Shown here one piece after another: positions 1 to 4,421 of a DNA stretch of 5,219 nt; the stretch's first letter is position 1, and each line of letters starts with the position of its first letter. The notes beneath the pieces are model-generated. The model was not told the origin of the DNA. It saw only the letters and a list, made by a program, of their open reading frames with translations, and did no database searches. The stretch spans positions 1 to 5,219 of the forward strand of contig CAMURW010000127.1 of the NCBI GenBank assembly GCA_947097635.1. Direction: 5' to 3'. This DNA is from an uncultured Bacteroidales bacterium. Its GTDB lineage: Bacteria; Bacteroidota; Bacteroidia; Bacteroidales; P3. The position numbers and the translations under genes are program-made.

Positions 1-135
1 CTCGGGGCGCCCCCTTCTTGTTTTGTCGCCGCACGCACGTCCGCCGCCCCGCGGCCCTTGGGGCGGCATGCCGCTTCCCGTGGCGCGGCAGCGCACCCCT
101 GTTCCGTGATGGGGCGGCCGGCGCAATTGGGGCGT
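1..135. other. GC-rich block with inverted repeats
   Basis: The first 135 bases are far richer in G and C than the rest of the window, and the change to A/T-rich sequence near 140 is abrupt. Inside it GCCGCCCC (43-50) and GGGGCGGC (60-67) form an 8-bp stem with a 9-base loop, and GGGGCGGC recurs at 111-118, offering an alternative partner. An open frame from a TTG at 18 spans the block and continues into the A/T-rich part without any recognisable protein, so I do not call it a gene. The block could be a repeat-family copy, a structured non-coding segment or the end of an upstream unit. Nothing here decides between these. Confidence 0.4.
4..25 (+). terminator. Possible 3' part of a terminator hairpin from an upstream gene
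   Basis: The self-complementary GGGGCGCCCC at 4-13 is followed by the pyrimidine-rich CCTTCTTGTTTT. This looks like the 3' arm and tail of an intrinsic terminator whose 5' arm lies outside the window. The decamer is palindromic and could only fold on itself with almost no loop, so the full structure cannot be judged. This is inference from a cut-off edge. Confidence 0.25.
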
Positions 136-187
136 GTTGTAAAATGAATACACACAATCACCTAACCAAAGCACGAAGATATATAAT

Positions 188-399
188 ATGCGAAATAATT
201 TGAAACGAAATGCAGAGCTTTTATAAGCTATTTTGTACTGTTTGCTATATCCGGCACTATTACATTCATTGTCTCTGTGAGACCATTGGTATGGCCTTCT
301 TGTCGGCTATTTGCATTCTACTTAGCTGTACTGACTGTTGTTTCAATCGCAATCACGTTCTGGCATCTACACTACATAAGAAAGCATAAACAAAAGTAA
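188..399 (+). pseudogene. Small two-helix membrane protein, frameshifted
   Basis: From ATG 188 the frame reads MRNNLKRNAELL and stops at 223. If one T is added to the TTTT run at 219-222, the reading continues to TAA 397-399 and gives 70 residues. The restored product has a basic N-terminus (RNNLKR), a hydrophobic stretch at about residues 11-31 (FISYFVLFAISGTITFIV), a short loop with RPLVWPSCR, and a second hydrophobic stretch at about 41-60 (AFYLAVLTVVSIAITFW). It ends in a very basic tail (IRKHKQK). Hydrophobic helices flanked by basic ends are what a small inner-membrane protein would show, and are unlikely by chance. The downstream frame has no ATG of its own. I do not recognise a family. 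It may be a decayed gene, a sequencing error in the T run, or less likely a coincidence. Confidence 0.38.
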
Positions 400-502
400 T
401 CTGCAGGCTTGTCCCGTAGGTCGCCGCTGTTTGCAGGAGAATCCATCACTGTGCCTTGCCGACCACGTCGTTTTCGGGTTTCTCCGTATGAAAGTCGTTA
501 GG

Positions 503-524
503 CACATGTGGCGTGCAGGGCACG
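503..524. repeat. Adjacent short palindromes downstream of the transporter
   Basis: CACATGTG (503-510) is a perfect palindrome. Immediately after it CGTGC (512-516) and GCACG (520-524) form a 5-bp stem around AGG. On the minus strand they lie 54-75 bases past the transporter stop codon. They could be a weak end of that transcript, but no T run follows in either direction, so I call them only as repeats. The stretch 400-577 otherwise holds no gene I can support. Confidence 0.25.
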
Positions 525-577
525 TTCTCTGCAGGGAGGAGACGATTATGTTGCCAGAAGGTCTGACGTGGTATGTT

Positions 578-1591
578 CTATTTATTCCCTTCCAGTGCCA
601 TCTGGTGGAGTTGGTCGTCGTTATCTTGCACTTTTTTGGTGTTGTCTATGCTTTCGGAGACGTTGATGACGTAGTCGCCCAGTTTCTCGTAGAGGGCGTA
701 GATGCCGCTGTAGGCGGTGCCGATGGCGTAATCGTAGGTGCCTAGCTTCAGTGCCGTGAGATGACGTTCGCGCAGCTTATCGCGGTACTGGTTGATTGCG
801 GCCTCCTGGGCATAGGCCTTGACGAGGTTTATCTGGGAGTAGTCGCCGTGGAGGTTTTCCTGCATGGTATTCAGGGCGTTCTGTACCAGCGCGTCCATGT
901 GTGCGAGGTTATCGTTGAGGCTCTGGTCGAAATGGACGGCGGCATCGCGTTTGTTTTTTCTTATGATTGCCAGTTGCAGGATGCTGTCGCCTATGCTCTC
1001 CAGGTTGTCGATGATGCGCAGCAGCGTGCTTATCAGTTGTCCGCCTTGCTGCGAGAGGTCGCTGCCGTTGATATGCGTGAGGTAGTTCGTTAGTTCCAGT
1101 TCCATACGGTCTGTCAGTGCTTCGTAACGCTCTATGCTGGAATACAGTTTGTCGAATTCGCCTTCGTTCTTCGCTGTCCTGAGCCCTGGCAGTAGCTTGT
1201 ACATCTTCACCACTAAGTCGCCGAATTCCTCTACTTCTTTCTTGGCAGCCTGTAGCGACAACTCGGCAGTGTTCATGTAGCCGTGGCTGATGTAGGTGAG
1301 ACGGAATTCTTCCTGTGCATCTTCTTTCTTGTCGGGCACCATCCATGTCACTATTTTGATGATGACGGGTATGAACCACACCTGTATTAGTGTGTTGCAT
1401 ACGTTAAAGAGCGTGTGGAACAGCGAGATGCCGAAACTTACGGAGTAGCCTGCCGTTAATGGGTCGGCATCGTATGGGCTGATGCCTGTGGCTGCCTCTG
1501 TGAGTTTGCTTATCAGAGCGAGTTCCGGTCTCAGTACCATCAACGTGAGGATGACACCGACGACATTGAAAACGAGGTGTGCGCGCTGCAC
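578..1591 (-). CDS. C-terminal membrane segments and PhoU-like domain of the cotransporter
   Basis: This frame is open for 337 codons from a GTG at 1589-1591, but that GTG lies inside the conserved AKRAARAHLVFN region and is probably not a real start. The genuine sequence begins at AHLVFN. Residues about 5-24 form a membrane helix. GISLFHTLFNVCNTL (about 54-68) is the conserved family helix, followed by the hydrophobic VWFIPVIIKIVTWMV. From about residue 88 the sequence is soluble and helical, beginning ISHGYMNTAELSLQAAKKEVEEFG. This is the PhoU-like four-helix pattern, rich in Glu and Lys heptads, and it ends MALEGNK. PhoU domains link phosphate transport to sensing. Without a frameshift event or reinitiation this part would not be made. 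Confidence 0.82.
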   Translation of the reverse strand: MQRAHLVFNVVGVILTLMVLRPELALISKLTEAATGISPYDADPLTAGYSVSFGISLFHTLFNVCNTLIQVWFIPVIIKIVTWMVPDKKEDAQEEFRLTYISHGYMNTAELSLQAAKKEVEEFGDLVVKMYKLLPGLRTAKNEGEFDKLYSSIERYEALTDRMELELTNYLTHINGSDLSQQGGQLISTLLRIIDNLESIGDSILQLAIIRKNKRDAAVHFDQSLNDNLAHMDALVQNALNTMQENLHGDYSQINLVKAYAQEAAINQYRDKLRERHLTALKLGTYDYAIGTAYSGIYALYEKLGDYVINVSESIDNTKKVQDNDDQLHQMALEGNK

Positions 1592-2351
1592 GTTTGGCTG
1601 TGGTATTGCCTACCATGGCTGCCAAGTTGGCGGTGATGGTTGTGCCGATGTTGTCGCCCAGAATCAGTGCCGTGGCCATGTCAAAGCTTATCCACCCCTT
1701 GAAGCACAGCACCATGATGATGGCCATCATTGCCGAAGAACTTTGTACCAAGCAGGTGAGGGCGGCGCCTATCAATATTAGCAGTATCGTGGAGAAGAAG
1801 CCATGGTTGCCCAGCGAGACGATGCTTTTCAGTGCCTCGGGATATTGCTGAAGGTCGGGCATGGCGGCCTGCAGGAAATCAAGACCCACGAGCAGTATGG
1901 CAAAACCGAAGATGAACTCGCCCAACGACTTCAATTTGTTCTTCTTGGCAAAGAAGAACGTCAACGCAATGGTTCCAGCCAGCAGCGCCAGGCTAAAGCC
2001 ACTGCCGCCGTTGCCTCCCAGTCCGAAGAGCAGGATGATCCACGAGGTTATGGTGGTGCCGATGTTGGCACCCATAATCACTGCGATGGCTCCCGCCAAC
2101 GACATTAGGCCAGCATTGACGAACGACACCACCATCACTGTGGTGGCCGACGAACTTTGGATGACTGATGTAACCGTGATGCCTGCCAGGATGCCGCTGG
2201 CGGGGTTGCCTGTGATTTTGCCTAGGATGCTGCGCATACGGCTGCCCGCCACTTTCTGCAGGCCGTTGCTCATCAGCGTCATTCCAAAGAGGAAGATGCC
2301 CAGAGCCCCTAAGAAATTAATTGCAATAGTTACGATGTTCCAGATACTCAT
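1404..2351 (-). CDS. N-terminal transport part of the Na+/phosphate cotransporter
   Basis: This frame encodes 315 residues, of which roughly the first 257 are genuine. It shows the two inverted transport repeats of the Na_Pi_cotrans family. The first has QSSSA at 65-69 followed by GANIGTT at 94-100. The second has QSSSA at 203-207 followed by GDNIGTT at 232-238. In characterised relatives the QSSS motifs form the substrate and ion site. Hydrophobic segments are seen at about 7-27, 53-62, 82-95, 103-112, 119-135, 147-160, 187-202 and 207-217. The start ATG (2349-2351) gives the usual short N-terminus MSIWNIV and is preceded by an A-rich stretch, as is common in Bacteroidota, with no Shine-Dalgarno. 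The last 58 residues are out-of-frame sequence after the lesion at 1581-1586. A truncated product would lack the final helices and the PhoU-like domain. Confidence 0.85.
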   Translation of the reverse strand: MSIWNIVTIAINFLGALGIFLFGMTLMSNGLQKVAGSRMRSILGKITGNPASGILAGITVTSVIQSSSATTVMVVSFVNAGLMSLAGAIAVIMGANIGTTITSWIILLFGLGGNGGSGFSLALLAGTIALTFFFAKKNKLKSLGEFIFGFAILLVGLDFLQAAMPDLQQYPEALKSIVSLGNHGFFSTILLILIGAALTCLVQSSSAMMAIIMVLCFKGWISFDMATALILGDNIGTTITANLAAMVGNTTAKRAARTPRFQCRRCHPHVDGTETGTRSDKQTHRGSHRHQPIRCRPINGRLLRKFRHLAVPHAL

Positions 2352-2407
2352 TTTTAGTATTGTTTTTCAGATGTTTATATGATGTTAACTCTATCATTTT
2401 CACGCTG

Positions 2408-2423
2408 CAAAATTACAAAGATA
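2408..2423 (-). promoter_or_regulatory. Bacteroidota-type -7 element(s) for the cotransporter
   Basis: Read on the minus strand, TATCTTTG (2423-2416) is followed directly by TAATTTTG (2415-2408). Both fit the Bacteroidota -7 consensus TAnnTTTG. Transcription from either would leave a leader of about 50-60 bases before ATG 2351. I see no good TTTG where a -33 element would sit (about 2434-2445). The first of the 11-bp repeats begins there instead, which would fit an activator-dependent promoter. Confidence 0.6.
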
Positions 2424-2426
2424 TGA

Positions 2427-2437
2427 CGTACTGTACG
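2427..2437. promoter_or_regulatory. 11-bp palindrome between promoter and repeats
   Basis: CGTAC (2427-2431), T, GTACG (2433-2437) is a perfect short palindrome. It lies in the spacer just upstream of the transporter -7 element, where a bound dimer would block or assist polymerase. Short arms like these also arise by chance, so its role as an operator is only a suggestion. Confidence 0.3.
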
Positions 2438-2438
2438 A

Positions 2439-2482
2439 TTAAGTTGTAGTTACGTTCATGTTACGTTTCTGTTACGAAAGGG
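2439..2482 (+). repeat. Four tandem 11-bp direct repeat units, likely regulator binding array
   Basis: Four head-to-tail units of exactly 11 bases stand here: TTAAGTTGTAG, TTACGTTCATG, TTACGTTTCTG and TTACGAAAGGG. TTA, the G at position 5 and the final G are kept in all four, and TTACG in three. A period of 11 bases places each unit on nearly the same face of the helix. PhoB and PhoP-type regulators of the OmpR family bind arrays of direct repeats with this spacing, and the array lies between a phosphate transporter and its divergent neighbour. It begins where the -33 element of the transporter promoter would be. The array is seen directly; the link to a phosphate regulator is inference. Confidence 0.55.
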
Positions 2483-2529
2483 AGAATGCCGAGAACGCAA
2501 TAAAAAACGTGCTTCTACGTTTCATTAAT

Positions 2530-3429
2530 ATGAATGAAGAGAAAGATGACAATATAACGCCTCTGGGGCATGCATCTCAGCCTGCGGACAGCCAGATCTT
2601 CGCTGATTCGCCAGCGGACCGCGAGATAATGGAAGCAATGGGATTAAGTGACGCTGCCTACGGCGAGATATGCGCCACGATGGGGCGCAACCCCACCATG
2701 GACGAACTGAGTACGCTGCTGGCCATGTGGGAGATGAGTGGCAAGCGGCAGGGACTGTATACTTGGCTGAAAGGGCAGCCACATACCTACGACGGACACG
2801 ACTATCTGATTGATGCGCACGAAAGTATCTGCTACGACATCCGCGAACCTAGGGTGAAAGAGTGCGTGGAGATAGCCAGAGGTATGGATTTCACCCACTG
2901 TGGCAGTGCACCCGACGTATCGTGGAGCAACTTCAGACCTTTGGATGCTCTGCAACACCACGGCGATGCCATATACATGGTGGGTGAAATCAGCCGTTCG
3001 TTGATGAATTCGGAGTATGCACGGCAGTACCTCCACCTTGTGGATCAACCTGTGGCGATGAAGACAATATCGGAGACTATGGAATACCTAACCTTTATTC
3101 TGGATGCCTTGCAGCAGCACGATGCCATTACAACCTACGGCGAGGTGGGAGTGGGCGGCCTCTTCGGCAGTCTGGTGCATGCGGCAGCGGCGAAAGGACT
3201 GGGCTTCGATATCTTGAGTTATCGCGAGGTGCGGTTGGATGCTTTCCTCTTCGGCGAGGAGAGGGGACGCTGTCTGGCCACTTTCCCTCAGGATGGCGAG
3301 GATTTCTTCCTGGAGAAGATGGACGAGGCACGCATCAACTGCTGTATGCTGGGCAAGGTGACGCGAGGACGTGTGCTGGTGGACGACATGGACTTTGGTC
3401 CTGTCACCAATTTTATCGTCAAAGGTTGA
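2530..3429 (+). CDS. Small PurL-like / AIR-synthase-related protein, probably non-catalytic
   Basis: The product is 299 residues from ATG 2530. Residues about 30-80 (REIMEAMGLSDAAYGEI, then MGRNPTMDELSTLLAMW) resemble the linker domain of PurL, FGAM synthase of purine synthesis, where LGLTDEEY and LGREP are followed by MWSEHCSYK. Here the catalytic His-Cys pair is replaced (MWEMSGKRQ). Residues about 144-280 follow the AIR-synthase C-terminal domain: GDAIYMVGE, NSEYARQYL, a GGLFGSLVHAAAAKGLGFDI helix, LFGEERGRCLATF, and a final LGKVTRGRVLV. The usual DxSDGGL motif reads GEVGVGGL, so its acidic residues are lost. PurL proteins are 700-1300 residues, and the ATP-binding half is absent here. The frame is open upstream to ATG 2458, but that would place two of the 11-bp repeats inside the gene, so I prefer 2530, which follows A/T-rich sequence. 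Its function is unknown; a regulatory or ligand-binding role is possible. Confidence 0.75.
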   Translation: MNEEKDDNITPLGHASQPADSQIFADSPADREIMEAMGLSDAAYGEICATMGRNPTMDELSTLLAMWEMSGKRQGLYTWLKGQPHTYDGHDYLIDAHESICYDIREPRVKECVEIARGMDFTHCGSAPDVSWSNFRPLDALQHHGDAIYMVGEISRSLMNSEYARQYLHLVDQPVAMKTISETMEYLTFILDALQQHDAITTYGEVGVGGLFGSLVHAAAAKGLGFDILSYREVRLDAFLFGEERGRCLATFPQDGEDFFLEKMDEARINCCMLGKVTRGRVLVDDMDFGPVTNFIVKG

Positions 3430-3447
3430 ACATCGGAAGAGCGATAC

Positions 3448-3464
3448 AAATCACCGTTGATTTT
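3448..3464 (+). terminator. Small hairpin after the PurL-like gene
   Basis: AAATCA (3448-3453) and TGATTT (3458-3463) pair around CCGT, 18 bases after the stop codon, followed by one more T and then GTGAAA. The stem is short and A/T-rich and the T run is poor, so it would be a weak terminator. The following bases up to the tRNA promoter are purine-rich and contain no gene I can support. Confidence 0.3.
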
Positions 3465-3617
3465 GTGAAAATAGTGCTGCCGAAGGGATGAAATGGAGGA
3501 GTGGGAAGAGAGGAGACTGGGCTATAGTTGAAAAAATGCTATGTGTGTCAATTCGTTGATAATATGAATATTAATGAATGTTTTCAAGGTGGTGTGAAGG
3601 CGTTTGAGGAAAAATAA

Positions 3618-3649
3618 TTTCTACAGTTCAAAATAAATTAGTATCTTTG
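3618..3649 (+). promoter_or_regulatory. Promoter of tRNA-Val
   Basis: TATCTTTG at 3642-3649 matches the Bacteroidota -7 consensus TAnnTTTG and is followed by the usual CA. A weak TTTC at 3618-3621 stands 20 bases upstream, where TTTG is expected. Transcription would begin near 3656, about 60 bases before the mature tRNA, leaving a 5' leader to be removed by RNase P. Confidence 0.65.
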
Positions 3650-3717
3650 CACTCGTTTTTCTGGTGGCTTTTACTTTCGTGAAAGGGTTATAAAGAGGCT
3701 ATATTGGAAGAGAAAAC

Positions 3718-3792
3718 GATCTGCTAGCTCAGTTGGTTTAGAGCGCTTGCTTGACAGGCAAGAGGTCGGCAGTTCAAATCTGCCGCAGATCA
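3718..3792 (+). tRNA. tRNA-Val (anticodon GAC)
   Basis: All arms of a cloverleaf can be drawn. The acceptor arms GATCTGC (3718-3724) and GCAGATC (3785-3791) pair fully. The D stem is GCTC/GAGC with loop AGTTGGTTTA. The anticodon stem CTTGC/GCAAG encloses TTGACAG, so the anticodon is GAC (3753-3755), reading the valine codon GTC and, by wobble, possibly GTT. The variable loop is AGGTC and the T arm is GGCAG-TTCAAAT-CTGCC. The discriminator base is A 3792. CCA is not encoded, so it must be added after transcription. It stands alone with its own promoter. Confidence 0.95.
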
Positions 3793-3829
3793 CACAAGTT
3801 ACTTACTAAATCATCTAAGAGGTTTTTGT

Positions 3830-3862
3830 GGCGTTCCATAGTAGGAATGCCTTTCTTTATTG
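3830..3862 (+). terminator. Terminator hairpin 1 after tRNA-Val
   Basis: GGCGTTCC (3830-3837) pairs along its full length with GGAATGCC (3844-3851), using one G-T wobble, around the loop ATAGTA. The T-rich tail CTTTCTTTATTG follows at once. It begins 38 bases after the tRNA and is well placed to end that transcript. The 3' arm and tail are the first copy of the 34-bp repeat. Confidence 0.6.
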
Positions 3863-3944
3863 TATGCCCTAACAACTTGCTTTCGAGCAGGGCATTCTCC
3901 AGTTCGAGTTGGAATGCCTTTCTTTATTGTATGCCCTAACAACT
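3844..3944 (+). repeat. Identical 34-bp direct repeat, two copies 67 bases apart
   Basis: The 34 bases at 3844-3877 recur without change at 3911-3944. They start GGAATGCC, contain TTTCTTTATTG, and end ATGCCCTAACAACT. With one mismatch the match extends three bases upstream (3841 and 3908). The 33-base spacer is different in sequence. Each copy supplies the 3' arm and tail of a terminator-like hairpin. Two copies are too few for a CRISPR array. A 67-base tandem duplication with later change in the spacer is the simplest origin. Confidence 0.85.
3891..3929 (+). terminator. Terminator-like hairpin 2, sharing the 3' arm of hairpin 1
   Basis: GGCATTCTCCA (3891-3901) pairs with TGGAATGCC (3910-3918) with two bulged bases and the loop GTTCGAGT, and the same T-rich tail TTTCTTTATTG follows. 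The 5' arm is not a copy of the first hairpin's 5' arm, yet it still matches the repeated 3' arm, which suggests that the pairing is kept. It would act as a back-up terminator behind the tRNA. Confidence 0.5.
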
Positions 3945-4193
3945 AAATCTCGCCAAGGTTAAAGAGAACGAACGTAACAACAGGCTTCAACCCTATCGGC
4001 AAGAACTCACCTTCGCATAATTGATAACCCCATCCGAGACAACGAACAGTTCATCCCAAACAGTGTCTTCGTATTCCTTACTAACGCCCTTGCTGAAAGC
4101 TGTTACTCAAGACTGCAATCCCCACCATCTTCAATAGCGGCGCATGAAGCCTTCCTCGACTTCTTCCGCCATCGGTTCTCTCAGTGCCTTTAG
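3940..4193 (+). pseudogene. Decayed C-terminal remnant of an unidentified protein
   Basis: No long frame is open here, but two joined pieces look like real protein. The first (3940-4020) reads LNLAKVKENERNNRLQ, then PYRQELTFA, and stops. The second, in another frame from about 4017, reads IIDNPIRDNEQFIPNSVFVF, then LTNALAESCYSRLQSPP, then AAHEAFLDFFRHRF, and stops at TAG 4191-4193. The first piece is charged; the second alternates hydrophobic and polar residues and ends like a natural C-terminus. A net one-frame lesion near 4010-4018 would join them. No start codon belongs to it and its 5' part is missing. I do not recognise the family; the tail of a transposase or of another mobile gene is possible but unproven. 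Confidence 0.4.
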
Positions 4194-4223
4194 GCCTTTG
4201 TTTCACATCAAAACAAATGGCCT
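4192..4223 (+). terminator. Strong hairpin at the end of the remnant, before thrS
   Basis: AGGCCTTTGTTT (4192-4203) pairs with AAACAAA (4211-4217) and GGCCT (4219-4223), giving 12 base pairs with one bulged T and the 7-base loop CACATCA. It overlaps the stop codon of the decayed remnant and stands about 90 bases before the thrS promoter. No long T run follows (GGACTGCTTTT is nearest), so it may be a terminator or the end of a mobile element. The bases from 4224 to 4283 hold nothing else I can support. Confidence 0.45.
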
Positions 4224-4286
4224 GGACTGCTTTTGGGGAGCGGAGGTAGGCAGGGATGCTGCATAATAGTAAAATATTTACTTTAA

Positions 4287-4320
4287 TTTTGTTGCAGTAT
4301 CAGAAATTTGTGTATTTTTG
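4287..4320 (+). promoter_or_regulatory. Promoter of thrS
   Basis: TATTTTTG at 4313-4320 fits TAnnTTTG and is followed by CA. TTTTG at 4287-4291 stands 21 bases upstream as a good -33 element. A second TAnnTTTG match, TAATTTTG, lies at 4284-4291 and could be an alternative. Transcription from the main site would start near 4327, leaving a leader of about 95 bases. I see no threonine-rich leader peptide and no T-box pattern in that leader. Confidence 0.6.
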
Positions 4321-4421
4321 CAAGTTCTTTGTGAGACCTGTATTGATGTTGTTGGATGCCGTAATGTGTTGTTAATCATTGATTTATTACGTGTTTGTAA
4401 CATTGTTTTGATACTTATATT

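Larger units (their letters stand above)
578..2351 (-). pseudogene. Na+/phosphate cotransporter with PhoU-like domain, split by a frameshift
   Basis: Two overlapping minus-strand frames together make one protein of the family that joins Na_Pi_cotrans repeats to a C-terminal PhoU-like domain, usually about 550-600 residues. The N-terminal frame matches the family up to the sequence NTTAKRAAR (ending at 1581). It then turns into an arginine-, histidine- and threonine-rich run with no membrane character. The other frame picks up exactly there with AHLVFNVVGVILTLMVL. The switch falls in a GCGCGC tract (1581-1586). Adding one GC unit restores KRAARAHLVFN and a 591-residue protein; removing one base would also restore the frame. 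The intact protein would bring inorganic phosphate in with Na+ across the inner membrane. It may be a true pseudogene, a phase-variable tract, or a sequencing error. Confidence 0.75.

Noticed and set aside
18..203. Open frame of 61 codons across the GC-rich block
   Set aside because: Starts at a TTG, has no recognisable domain, and its length follows from the lack of stop codons in GC-rich DNA; it also crosses the composition boundary.
431..745. Plus-strand frame overlapping the 3' end of the transporter
   Set aside because: It is the antisense shadow of the PhoU-like domain, with hydrophobic valine-rich content typical of an antisense reading of helical charged sequence.
1589..1591. GTG as the true start of a separate PhoU-domain protein
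   Set aside because: It lies within the conserved KRAARAHLVFN stretch of one fused family protein, without a promoter or ribosome binding signal.
3844..3944. CRISPR array
   Set aside because: Only two repeat units, and the repeat is a hairpin arm with a T-rich tail behind a tRNA, which terminators explain better.
3718..4260. Integration of an element at the 3' end of tRNA-Val with a duplicated attachment site
   Set aside because: I found no second copy of the tRNA 3' end (CTGCCGCAGATCA) downstream, and no integrase gene.
4344..4373. Leader peptide attenuator for thrS
   Set aside because: The short frame reads MLLDAVMCC with no threonine codons, and no matching terminator/antiterminator pair is visible before the thrS start.
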